From Bacillota bacterium (GTDB lineage: Bacteria; Bacillota; Clostridia; Christensenellales; Aristaeellaceae): a stretch of DNA of 64,000 bases. A model generated the notes under the pieces. It was not told the origin of the DNA and ran no database searches. It worked only from the letters and a program-made list of their open reading frames with translations. The stretch lies in contig JAEZTL010000005.1 in the NCBI GenBank assembly GCA_023421395.1, positions 1-64,000 on the forward strand, read 5' to 3'. Position 1 is the first letter of the stretch; the number at the start of each line of letters is the position of its first letter. The position numbers were made by a program, and so were the translations under genes. This document shows positions 52,065 through 59,802 of this stretch, one piece after another.

Positions 52065-53987
52065 TTAAGTGCTGCCGCCAAGCATGCTCGTCAGCCAGCT
52101 GTTTTGCGACTGCAGCTTGGAAAGCGCCGATTCCATCGCGGTAAACCTGTCCCAGTAGCGATCCTCCTCGTCTGAAAGCTTGTCCTTCATCATTTCAATT
52201 TTATCCTCCATGCTGCTGATTTTCTTCCCATACTCCGTATTGGCCGTGTATGTGCTGCCCGGGCTGCCGACCAGCGTGATCAGCGCGCCCTTCTTCCCAA
52301 CGGTGGCGAGGTTCTTTGCCAGGATGTCGGAGATACGCCACAGCACGCCCGATTCGGAAAAGCGCTGCTTCTGCTGATCCGTGGTTGCGTAGGCGGAGTA
52401 GTTGATGGTGCTCTTCTGGGTGAATGCGCCCAGCACCTTCTCCGCATTGGCCTCCAGCGCCTCCTTGAGTTTCGTGGTGTCGATGTGGATTTGACCCTTT
52501 TCGGAGTAGTTGCCGGTGGTGATGCCCATATTGGTGAGCGTCGACGCGTCATCGCCGATGAGCGACTTGACGAGGGAGCTCATGCTGGTCCTGAGATCCG
52601 ACACGATGGAGGACAGCGCAGAGTCGCCCCGCAGCAGGCCGCTCTTGGCCTTCTCCTCCCATTTGGCGGCCTCGTCGTCGGACAGCTCCGCCCGTTCATC
52701 GTCGGTAAGCGGCGCGTAATCGCTGTACACTTCCTCGGAGAGCGCGTCGGTAAGGGTTTTCAAAAGCTCGTTATAGTCGGTTACAAAGTCGGAAATCCTG
52801 GTGGCGATGGCGTCGGTATCGTAGGCCAGCTTGACGCCGATGCCTTCCTCGGCATCGCCGGAGGCCTTGCCCAAGAGCGAAATCTGCGTGCCGTCCACGG
52901 TGAAGGTGTTGCTGCTGCGGGTCAGGGTGATCATATCCGCCTCGTCGGTCGAGCCGTTCACGCTCATCTTGACCACAGCGTCGGTCCCCGCGGTCATCGT
53001 GCCGCCGCCGAACAACGCGCCCATCAGGCTGCCCGTGGTGTCCTCCACCGAAACGGCGGACTGGGCGCCGGTGACGGTGGAAGTGAGCGAGAAGCTATCC
53101 GTGAGCGAAGAGTAACTCATCTTGACGCCGGCATTGGAGGCGTTGACCGATTTCATAATCTCATTCAGCGTCGCCGTGGACGAGAAGCTGAACGAAACAC
53201 CATTGATCGAGAAGGCCAGCGAGCCGTCCTCGCCCGCGACGCTCTGACTGAGTCCGGCGCTTCCGAAGGCGGTGGAAAGGCTGAGGCGGTTCGAGGTGTA
53301 GCCCCCGAAGTCCAGCACACTGGTGGGATCCTGGGTGGTATCGGAAGGCACGCTGATCTGCAGTGTGGAGTTTGACGCAGCCAGCGCGATGCTGTCCCCG
53401 GCGGCGGACACGTTGATCCGGCCGCTTCCGAACGCGCCCTGCAGCTGAGACGCCAGCTCCGCACGCACGTCCTCTACGGAGGTATAGGTCTTGTCTGAGA
53501 AGGTGATCGTCTTTTTGACGCCGTCCAGCGTGACGGCGACGGCCTTGCCGGAAAGTTCCGCAAGGTTGTCCGTATCCACGGAAATCGTGGGGTTGGCGCT
53601 GACGCCGCCGGCGCCGGAGAGCTTCGCGCTGGAGGCGAGGCTCACGATGTCGGAGATATAAAAGGCGCCCGACGCGGAGTCCGAGGTGGTGGTGACGGAC
53701 ACATAGGGAGAAGAATAGCTGGCGGCCAGCTTGGTCAGGTTCGTCCCCAGCAGCGTACTGGCGCTGCTGGTCGTCGATGTACCGAAGTACTTGGTCTGGA
53801 AGGTGCTGAGCTTGGAGAGTATGCTCTTATAAGCCGTTTGCTTCCAGTCAAGTTTGGTTTTCTGTTTTTCGGCGCTCTCAAGCTTCAGCTTGCTGGCGGT
53901 CAAAAGCCCTTCGACGATGCTCTCGGTGTCCAGGCCTGACGAAAGACCGGTAAGTCTGAGCGTGGATGCGTTGACGGAGCTGGCCAT
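52065..53987 (-). CDS. fliD: Filament cap protein FliD (HAP2)
   Basis: 640 residues from the ATG at 53987 (AGGAGGG upstream). N-terminal domain with LRLTGLSSGLDTESIVEGLL, long Ser/Thr-rich beta domains in the middle, and a C-terminal coiled coil (SSMEDKIEMMKDKLSDEED). It caps the filament and folds flagellin. First gene of a five-gene leftward operon with a probable sigma-28 promoter. Confidence 0.95.
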   Translation of the reverse strand: MASSVNASTLRLTGLSSGLDTESIVEGLLTASKLKLESAEKQKTKLDWKQTAYKSILSKLSTFQTKYFGTSTTSSASTLLGTNLTKLAASYSSPYVSVTTTSDSASGAFYISDIVSLASSAKLSGAGGVSANPTISVDTDNLAELSGKAVAVTLDGVKKTITFSDKTYTSVEDVRAELASQLQGAFGSGRINVSAAGDSIALAASNSTLQISVPSDTTQDPTSVLDFGGYTSNRLSLSTAFGSAGLSQSVAGEDGSLAFSINGVSFSFSSTATLNEIMKSVNASNAGVKMSYSSLTDSFSLTSTVTGAQSAVSVEDTTGSLMGALFGGGTMTAGTDAVVKMSVNGSTDEADMITLTRSSNTFTVDGTQISLLGKASGDAEEGIGVKLAYDTDAIATRISDFVTDYNELLKTLTDALSEEVYSDYAPLTDDERAELSDDEAAKWEEKAKSGLLRGDSALSSIVSDLRTSMSSLVKSLIGDDASTLTNMGITTGNYSEKGQIHIDTTKLKEALEANAEKVLGAFTQKSTINYSAYATTDQQKQRFSESGVLWRISDILAKNLATVGKKGALITLVGSPGSTYTANTEYGKKISSMEDKIEMMKDKLSDEEDRYWDRFTAMESALSKLQSQNSWLTSMLGGST

Positions 53988-54038
53988 ATAATCCCTCCTG
54001 CGAACGGGGCGATGTGATCTGTTGCTCGTATACCTGAT

Positions 54039-54066
54039 ATATCGAACGGCACAGCCGAAATTATAA
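54039..54066 (-). promoter_or_regulatory. Probable sigma-28 promoter of fliD-fliS-fliT-motA-motB
   Basis: On the minus strand TTCGATAT (54046-54039) matches the -10 core (CGATAT, shared with the flgM promoter, also followed by AT). A TATA (54065-54062) lies 15 bp upstream in place of TAAA, or ATAA at 14 bp. The -35 part is degenerate. Confidence 0.55.
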
Positions 54067-54201
54067 TGTTCTGACAACCGCCCGAAAAAATTTTACATCC
54101 GCGCCCCATTCCCGGCAAAAATTCTTACTCGGATCCCACACAACCCGAAGCGCGGCGTAACCATTGCCATAGGGCGGGCGATGCGATTTCCGCGCCAAAA
54201 C

Positions 54202-54228
54202 TAAAAAAGCGGACGCGCGCGCCGATAG
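54202..54228 (+). promoter_or_regulatory. Sigma-28 promoter of the hemerythrin-cheX operon
   Basis: TAAA (54202-54205), exactly 15 bp, GCCGATAG (54221-54228): 11 of 12 positions match the sigma-28 consensus. It ends 42 bp before the hemerythrin ATG. Confidence 0.85.
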
Positions 54229-54270
54229 TATAAAGCATAGCCCATATCGCAACAGAAAGGAAAGAACGGC

Positions 54271-54699
54271 ATGCTCTGGAAGGATAAGTACGAGCTTGGT
54301 GTCGTGATGATCGACGAACAGCATAAGGAGCTGTTCCAGCGTGTGGAAGCGTTCATGACGACGCTTCGAGCCTCCTGCCCCTGGGCGGATAAGGTAGCGC
54401 GCGTCAACGAAACCCTGGAATTCATGAAGGGATACGTTGTGGAGCACTTCCGGGATGAGGAAGCCTATCAGAAAAAGACCGGCTACCCTGGTTATGAGGC
54501 GCACCGGCAAAAGCACGCGGACATGATCGCCTACGTGCTGGAAGTCGCGAATGAGTATGAACGGAACGGCTGCAGCGAGCAGCTGATTCAGCAGTTCGCC
54601 GGAAAATTGCTGGCATGGTTGATCAACCATGTCGCCGCGGAAGATCAGCGCATCGCCGCCTACGCCATCGAAAAGGGGGTGGCCGCCGATGTCTTATAA
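54271..54699 (+). CDS. Bacteriohemerythrin
   Basis: 142 residues, single domain. Iron-ligand pattern as in McHr/DcrH-Hr: IDEQHKELF (HxxxE region start), EHFRDEEAY (HxxxE), HRQKHADM (HxxxH) and NHVAAEDQRI (HxxxxD). It binds a diiron centre that carries or senses O2. It lies behind a sigma-28 promoter and overlaps cheX by 11 bp, so its expression is tied to motility. AAAGGAAAG lies before the ATG. Confidence 0.92.
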   Translation: MLWKDKYELGVVMIDEQHKELFQRVEAFMTTLRASCPWADKVARVNETLEFMKGYVVEHFRDEEAYQKKTGYPGYEAHRQKHADMIAYVLEVANEYERNGCSEQLIQQFAGKLLAWLINHVAAEDQRIAAYAIEKGVAADVL

Positions 54700-55138
54700 A
54701 CTGTACGAGCCGTTCCTGGAAGCAACGCGTAATGTATTCCGGCTGATGCTGGACATCTCCGACGTCTCGGACAACCCCACGGACAGCTTTGTATGCGACG
54801 ACGCGCTGGATGTCTCCATCGGCGTCGTGGGCGATCTTACAGGCGAAGTGATCTACCATTTCCCGAGCGCAACCTCGCTCAACATGGTCGCCATCATGAG
54901 CGGCATGAAAATGGAAAGCGTGGACGACTTCGTCACCTCCGCAATCTCCGAAATCGCCAACATCATCAGCGGCAACGTGCTGACACTGCTGTCGAAGGAT
55001 GATCTAAAGTGTGACATCCTGCCGCCGCGCCTCTTGAAGCCCGACGACAGCGCAAACTTCGCGCTTCAGTCGGCGAGTTGCATCACCACCTCCATCGGGG
55101 ATGTGTGCCTGGACATCCGCCTAGACCCCGCGAATTAG
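54689..55138 (+). CDS. cheX: CheY-P phosphatase CheX
   Basis: 149 residues from the ATG at 54689 (AAAAGGGGG upstream), inside the end of the hemerythrin gene. The CheC/CheX/FliY phosphatase motif S-x3-E-x2-N is seen in SAISEIANIISGNVLTLLS near 85-103. The IGVVGDLTGEVIYHFP beta segment matches the CheX fold. Only one motif is present, as in CheX and unlike FliY. It should speed decay of CheY-P; coupling to a hemerythrin is notable. CheC itself is not seen in this window. Confidence 0.88.
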   Translation: MSYKLYEPFLEATRNVFRLMLDISDVSDNPTDSFVCDDALDVSIGVVGDLTGEVIYHFPSATSLNMVAIMSGMKMESVDDFVTSAISEIANIISGNVLTLLSKDDLKCDILPPRLLKPDDSANFALQSASCITTSIGDVCLDIRLDPAN

Positions 55139-55163
55139 CCGTACGGCGGTTTGACGTGAAACG

Positions 55164-55183
55164 AAAATACCCGGCGCTTTTAA
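55164..55183 (+). terminator. Left half of an IS-disrupted intrinsic terminator, with TSD copy
   Basis: AAAATACCCGGCGC (55164-55177) is exactly complementary to the right half at 56472-56485. The TAA at 55181-55183 is the left target duplication. Without the IS and one TAA the site would be a 14-bp stem with loop TTTTAA, followed by TT after the stem: a standard two-way terminator after cheX. Confidence 0.85.
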
Positions 55184-55244
55184 TGAACTGCACCCCTAAA
55201 GATAGACAGTATGGTATACTGCAAATAACTTTGGGGGTGTTTTC

Positions 55245-55595
55245 ATGCCAAAAGGGGTGCCAAACAAGAAGTATACGGCAGAGTTCAAGCAGCACGTAAT
55301 AGAAACGATGCGAGAAAAAGGAATGAGTTACAGTGAGACGGCACGGGTATTTGAAGTAAACTGCCATCGGCGAATACAGGAATGGGAGCGGATTTACCTG
55401 ACCGAGGGGCCGGAAGGATTTCAGATAGAGCGACGAGGCCGGGGCAGCAAGGGGCGTCCGGCGAAGCTGGCCAAGGAAGTAGAAGAAGACCTGATCGCGG
55501 AAGTACAGCGGCTTCGGGCGGAGAATGCGTACCTAAAAAACTTGCAAGCCTTGGTTTTGGAAGACGAGCGACGCCAGCACAAAAAACGCTGGTGA
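55245..55595 (+). CDS. IS3-family transposase OrfA
   Basis: 116 residues. N-terminal helix-turn-helix (KYTAEFKQHVIETMREKG; SYSETARVFEVN) binds the IS ends, followed by a leucine-zipper-like helix (EEDLIAEVQRLRAENAYLKNL). The last codons contain a run of six A (55581-55586), the usual slippery site for a -1 shift into orfB, producing OrfAB transposase. Confidence 0.93.
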   Translation: MPKGVPNKKYTAEFKQHVIETMREKGMSYSETARVFEVNCHRRIQEWERIYLTEGPEGFQIERRGRGSKGRPAKLAKEVEEDLIAEVQRLRAENAYLKNLQALVLEDERRQHKKRW

Positions 55596-56434
55596 TTCAG
55601 AAACTAAGGCGAACCTTCCCGTTGGCGTTGTTGCTTTCCATCGCTCAACTTCCCCGAGCGACCTTCTACTACCATGTGAAGCACCAAGCGGAGCCGGACA
55701 AATACAGCAGGGCAAAGGAAGAAATTGCAGCCATTTACCATGAGAACAAAGGAAGATATGGCTATCGCCGAATTACTATAGACCTTCGCTGCCGGGGCCT
55801 TACTCTCAACCATAAGACAGTGCAGCGGCTGATGAAGGAATTGGGGCCTATATGCCGGGTGCGGATGAAGAAGTACAAATCCTACAAGGGAGAGGTTGGC
55901 AAAATCGCGCCTGATCTCTTGCAGAGAGACTTTGAAGCGGCGAAACCGAACCGGAAGTGGGTGACGGATGTCACGGAGTTCAGTCTGTTCGGGCAAAAGC
56001 TCTATCTGTCGCCGATCCTCGATCTGTGCAGCCGGGATGTTGTGAGCTACACTCTTTCGGACAAACCCGTGCTCTCCATGGTGACAAGGATGTTGGAAAA
56101 GGCGTTTGTGCAGATTCCGGATGGCACTGACCTGATTCTTCACTCCGACCAGGGCTGGCAGTACCAGCATAGGAAATACCAACGGATGCTGAAGGGCAAG
56201 GGCATCCGGCAGAGCATGAGCCGCAAGGGGAACTGCCTGGATAATGCCGTGATTGAGAACTTCTTCGGCCTGCTCAAAAGCGAGCTTCTGTATTTGCAGG
56301 ACTTTCAGTCCATGGAACACTTCAAGGCCGTACTCGTGGACTATCTGGACTATTACAACACCCGCCGCAGAAAGGCAAAGCTAAAGGGCCTGACGCCTGC
56401 CATTCACAGACTTCATGCCCTCTCTGCTGCTTAA
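55592..56434 (+). CDS. IS3-family transposase OrfB (DDE integrase domain)
   Basis: 280 residues if counted from the GTG overlapping the orfA stop; normally made as an OrfAB fusion by -1 frameshift at A6. HTH_21 region YHENKGRYGYRRITIDLR, then the DDE catalytic core: first Asp in WVTDVTEFSLFG, second Asp in LILHSDQGWQYQ, Glu in DNAVIENFFGLLKSE. All catalytic residues are intact. Confidence 0.93.
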   Translation: MIQKLRRTFPLALLLSIAQLPRATFYYHVKHQAEPDKYSRAKEEIAAIYHENKGRYGYRRITIDLRCRGLTLNHKTVQRLMKELGPICRVRMKKYKSYKGEVGKIAPDLLQRDFEAAKPNRKWVTDVTEFSLFGQKLYLSPILDLCSRDVVSYTLSDKPVLSMVTRMLEKAFVQIPDGTDLILHSDQGWQYQHRKYQRMLKGKGIRQSMSRKGNCLDNAVIENFFGLLKSELLYLQDFQSMEHFKAVLVDYLDYYNTRRRKAKLKGLTPAIHRLHALSAA

Positions 56435-56468
56435 CTAAAACTTTGTCTAACTCTTTGGGGTCAATTCA

Positions 56469-56487
56469 TAAGCGCCGGGTATTTTTT
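56469..56487 (+). terminator. Right half of the IS-disrupted terminator, with TSD copy
   Basis: TAA target duplicate at 56469-56471, then GCGCCGGGTATTTT (56472-56485) and two further T. Exact complement of 55164-55177. The leftward ABC operon has lost the same terminator. Confidence 0.85.
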
Positions 56488-56504
56488 GAATGCTTCGTTC
56501 GCCG

Positions 56505-57302
56505 TTACAGCTTCAGATCGCGCCGTCCAAAGCGGGCGTAGGCGACGCCCGTCAGAAGCGCGGTCAAGGCCAGACTGAGCGCCACGCTCCCGGGGGCGAG
56601 CCCCTCGCCCTTCCCCACGATGCGCCGGGCGTCGAAGTATTCGAAGGGCGTCAGCGCCTTCAGCGCGCCCAACCTGCCGCCAACGTCGATGGCGATGGAC
56701 AGAAGGTATGCGGACATCATTGCGCCGGTGGCGATGCCCGCCGCGGCCTTGGGCCGCGCCATGACCGCCGCCGAGGCCACGCCCAGCGACAGAAAGACCA
56801 TCTGGATCAGGAAAAGTCCCGCCATCAGGCGCGCGAGCGCCGCGCCCATGTCCTCCCCGCCGCCAAAGACGCCAAGCATCGCCACCGACGCGGCCCAGAC
56901 CGCAAGGTTGAAAACCAGCGTCGACGTGAGCGCCGACAGGCACTTCGCCGTCAGAATTCTGAGGCGCGACGCGGGTTTGGCGTAGAGAAATTCACTCACC
57001 CCATCCCGTTCCTCCCGGGAGATGATCACCGCCCCCAGCATCGACGCATGCACCGCCGCCATCAGCATCAGGAATGGGTAGACCATGCCGTAAAAGCCGC
57101 TGATCTTTGTGAAGTCCAGATACCCCACGCCGAACATGTCCTGAAGCGGCTGGGGCAACTGGTTCAGGATGTTGAGCGAGGCGGGGTCCATGCTGAACGC
57201 CGAGTACTTCTGCATCGACGCGGCGATGAAGAGCAGTATGCCCAGACACCAGAAGAGCACGGGTTTGAGCCCCGCGCGGGTTTCCCGCAAATAAACGTTC
57301 AT
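56505..57302 (-). CDS. ABC transporter permease, ABC-2 type (second permease)
   Basis: 265 residues from the ATG at 57302 (GAGGGAGGGG upstream); a longer frame to 57353 runs into the preceding gene. Six predicted TM helices. N terminus MNVYLRETRAGLKPVLFW, and mid-protein REERDGVSEFLYAKPASRLR, a pattern of BcrB/NatB-like exporter subunits. It is paired with a paralogous permease and an ATPase, suggesting a heterodimeric exporter of unknown substrate. Confidence 0.85.
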   Translation of the reverse strand: MNVYLRETRAGLKPVLFWCLGILLFIAASMQKYSAFSMDPASLNILNQLPQPLQDMFGVGYLDFTKISGFYGMVYPFLMLMAAVHASMLGAVIISREERDGVSEFLYAKPASRLRILTAKCLSALTSTLVFNLAVWAASVAMLGVFGGGEDMGAALARLMAGLFLIQMVFLSLGVASAAVMARPKAAAGIATGAMMSAYLLSIAIDVGGRLGALKALTPFEYFDARRIVGKGEGLAPGSVALSLALTALLTGVAYARFGRRDLKL

Positions 57303-57315
57303 GGGCTCCCCTCCC

Positions 57316-58113
57316 TCACGCGGCGCGTTCGTCCCGGCGGATAAATACCCCAAAGCCCAGCGCGACGAACGCGGCGGTCACCAGCGCCCCCGCCGCGGAA
57401 AATGAGGGCCTGTAAGACGACGTCGTCAAGATGTAATACGGCTCAAAGTACTTGAAGGGCGAAAGGTAGTAGAGCATCTGCCGTTCCAGCATCGCCGCCA
57501 CCGCGCCCAGCGCGAAGAAGGCGAACACGGTACCCAGCGCCAGGGGCAGCACCGAGCGGATTCTGGGGCGGACGGCGGCCACGGCGAAGCCCATCGAAAG
57601 AAACATCGTCTGGACGAAGAAGAACGTAAGCGACATCATAAGAAACGTGCGGTGATTGAACGGGGCGGAGGACGCCGCATTCGCGAGAACGGAAGCCAGC
57701 GCGACATAGACCGCGCTGGTCAGCGCGACGCAGCTGAACGCTGCCAGGAGCTTCGCCGCCGCGATGCGGCCGCGGGAGACCGGCTTGGTCAGGAGGAAAT
57801 CCGCGGTCTTTCCGGTCGCCTCCTTCGCCATCACGTTCAGCCCCAGCGCCATCGCCTGCACCGCGCCCACCAGCGTCAGGAACGTGACGATGAAGGCGTA
57901 AAAGCCGGTGACGCTGCCGATCTGATCCACGTACAGCCCGAAGGCCAGCTGGATTATCAATGGATAGTTTTTGAGCGCGTCGCCGATGTCGGCGGCGTTT
58001 TGCGCGAAGGCCGGATACACGGAAAACATGAACAGTGTGCCGGCGGCGAGCGCCAGAATCCAGATGACCGTGTTCCCGGCAAAGGCCTTCATTTCATGCC
58101 GATAGATGTTCAC
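57316..58113 (-). CDS. ABC transporter permease, ABC-2 type (first permease)
   Basis: 265 residues, six TM helices. MNIYRHEMKAFAGNTVIW and KEATGKTADFLLTKPVSRGR parallel the neighbouring permease, pointing to a tandem duplication. The fold is that of ABC-2 exporters. It starts 12 bp after the ATPase gene, in the order ATPase, permease, permease. Confidence 0.85.
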   Translation of the reverse strand: MNIYRHEMKAFAGNTVIWILALAAGTLFMFSVYPAFAQNAADIGDALKNYPLIIQLAFGLYVDQIGSVTGFYAFIVTFLTLVGAVQAMALGLNVMAKEATGKTADFLLTKPVSRGRIAAAKLLAAFSCVALTSAVYVALASVLANAASSAPFNHRTFLMMSLTFFFVQTMFLSMGFAVAAVRPRIRSVLPLALGTVFAFFALGAVAAMLERQMLYYLSPFKYFEPYYILTTSSYRPSFSAAGALVTAAFVALGFGVFIRRDERAA

Positions 58114-58125
58114 CCGGCGCCCTCC

Positions 58126-59001
58126 TTACTGATAATAGTGCAGGAAGATTTCTTCCAGGTCGGGTTCGGCGATGGTCACGTTGCTCAGCTCCAGCGACAC
58201 GAGCCGTCCCAACAGCGCGTTCACATTGCCACGGTAGATGAAGCTGGCGGTGTTCCCGCGGATTTCGAGGTTCGCCATCCCGTCGAGTTGCAGCACGGCC
58301 GCGTCCAAAGATCCCTTCGCCTCCAGCGATACCTTTTTATAGCTGCTGTCCCGCAGCGCCCCCACGGCGTCCTCCTGGATAATGCGTCCGTCCTTGATGA
58401 TCGCCACGCGGCTGCACAGCTTCTGCACCTCGCTGAGCACATGGCTGGAGAACAGCACCGTGGCGCCCTTCCGGTTCTCCTCCCGCAGGATTTCAAAAAA
58501 TCGCTGCTGCATCAGCGGGTCAAGCCCGGCGCTGGGCTCGTCCAGAATGATCAGCCTGGGGCTATGGAGCAGCGCCTGCGCAATACCCACCTTTTTTCGG
58601 TTGCCAAAGGAAAGGTCGTCGATCTTCTTTTTCAGGTCCAAATCCAGCGCGCCGGTCAGCGCCTTAATCCGCTCCGAGCAGTCCCTTTTATAGAAGCTGG
58701 CGGCATAGCGGAGCAGTTCGCCCACCCGCATGCCGTCATAATAGTTCACCTCGCTGGGGAGGTACCCCACGTCCATGGCGATCTCCGGCGCGGCGGCAAT
58801 CGCATCCTTGCCGAAGATCGCCGCGCTGCCGGATGTAGGCCGGATCAGTGCCAGCAGCGTGCGGATGGTGGTGGACTTGCCCGCGCCGTTGGGCCCGATG
58901 AAGCCGAAGAACTCGCCCTGCGACACGCTGAAGCTCACATCCTCGATGCCGCGGGCGCTTCCATAGTACTTCCGGAGATGCCTGACTTCCACGACATCCA
59001 T
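58126..59001 (-). CDS. ABC transporter ATP-binding protein
   Basis: 291 residues from the ATG at 59001 (AAAGGAG 8 bases upstream). Walker A GPNGAGKSTT near 38-47, signature-like LSFGNRKKVGIAQALLH, Walker B RLIILDEPSAGLDP, and the switch His in LFSSHVLSEV; a C-terminal extension of about 80 residues follows, as in CcmA-type ATPases of ABC-2 exporters. First gene of the three-gene operon, behind a sigma-A promoter. Confidence 0.93.
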   Translation of the reverse strand: MDVVEVRHLRKYYGSARGIEDVSFSVSQGEFFGFIGPNGAGKSTTIRTLLALIRPTSGSAAIFGKDAIAAAPEIAMDVGYLPSEVNYYDGMRVGELLRYAASFYKRDCSERIKALTGALDLDLKKKIDDLSFGNRKKVGIAQALLHSPRLIILDEPSAGLDPLMQQRFFEILREENRKGATVLFSSHVLSEVQKLCSRVAIIKDGRIIQEDAVGALRDSSYKKVSLEAKGSLDAAVLQLDGMANLEIRGNTASFIYRGNVNALLGRLVSLELSNVTIAEPDLEEIFLHYYQ

Positions 59002-59035
59002 AAAACGCGCTCCTTTGCGATGATTCCGCAACTGC

Positions 59036-59064
59036 ATTGTAATCTACTCAGCCGCTCCGGTCAA
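59036..59064 (-). promoter_or_regulatory. Sigma-A promoter of the ABC exporter operon
   Basis: On the minus strand TTGACC (59064-59059), 17-bp spacer, TACAAT (59041-59036), 35 bp before the ATPase start codon. Confidence 0.75.
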
Positions 59065-59073
59065 TGCCTTGAC

Positions 59074-59099
59074 AAAAAAAGGCCCGGGCGAGCCGGGCC
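59074..59099 (-). terminator. Intrinsic terminator of the V-ATPase operon
   Basis: GGCCCGG/CCGGGCC 7-bp stem (59081-59087, 59093-59099), loop GCGAG, followed leftward by seven T. It is 14 bp past the subunit D stop. Confidence 0.85.
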
Positions 59100-59113
59100 A
59101 AAGGCGTATGCGT

Positions 59114-59788
59114 TTAATGTCCCTGCTCCCCGGAGCGTTCGGAGTAATGGTGCGCCTGTTCGAGGATCATGCTCTTGACCTTCATGAGGCGGATCTGGGT
59201 CCCGCGCTCATTCTCGTCCAGCTTCATCGCAATGTAGCGGATGTTCTGACGCATTTCCGGGATCAGCACGTATTCCAGCGCGTTGACGCGGCGTCGGGTC
59301 TTTTCAATTTCCAGCGCCAGCAGCTGGCAGCTCTTTTCGACCTCGGCAAGGCGCAGCATATCCTGAAATACGCCGGCAAGGCTTGTTACCGCGTCGTCCA
59401 GGTCGCCGGATGTAAAGCCAAGGCCATAGGCGTACAGCGCCGAACCATCCGCGCTGCGGAACCTTACGGAAAACTCCGGTACGTCCACGCTCATCACGTT
59501 CTTCACGCCGACCGCGATCTCGACCTCCTGCGCGGGCGCCAGGAGCGCGGTATCCACCAGCTGCGGCGGCGTCATGGCCCGGGTCAGCGCGAAGTCGGCG
59601 GCGGAAGCCTGAAGGCCTTCCTCCACCCGCGCGCGAAGCGACCGGTTCTCCCGCGCCAGATCCAGGAACCGGCGCATCAGCTCGTCCCGCTTGTCCTTGA
59701 GCAGCTTGTGGCCGCGCAGCGCGGTGGCGAGCTTGCGCTTGAGCCGGGTCAGCTCCATCCTGGTCGGGTTGATCTGTCCCTTTTGCAT
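59114..59788 (-). CDS. ntpD: V-type ATP synthase subunit D
   Basis: 224 residues; the N terminus PTRMELTRLKRKLATALRGH and the C-terminal ALEYVLIPEMRQNIRYIAMK are family signatures, and the protein is a long antiparallel coiled coil. It is the central rotor shaft of V1. Last gene of the operon here, 14 bp after subunit B. Confidence 0.94.
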   Translation of the reverse strand: MQKGQINPTRMELTRLKRKLATALRGHKLLKDKRDELMRRFLDLARENRSLRARVEEGLQASAADFALTRAMTPPQLVDTALLAPAQEVEIAVGVKNVMSVDVPEFSVRFRSADGSALYAYGLGFTSGDLDDAVTSLAGVFQDMLRLAEVEKSCQLLALEIEKTRRRVNALEYVLIPEMRQNIRYIAMKLDENERGTQIRLMKVKSMILEQAHHYSERSGEQGH

Positions 59789-59802
59789 GCTGCGCCTCCC
59801 GG

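Larger units (their letters stand above)
55184..56468 (+). mobile_element. IS3-family insertion sequence (IS150-like), 1,285 bp
   Basis: Ends TGAACTG...CAATTCA with imperfect inverted repeats of about 25 bp (left TGAACTGCACCCCTAAAGAT; right, reversed, TGAATTGACCCCAAAGAG). A 3-bp TAA direct duplication flanks it (55181-55183 and 56469-56471). It carries overlapping orfA and orfB with an A6 frameshift site. It looks intact. Confidence 0.92.
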
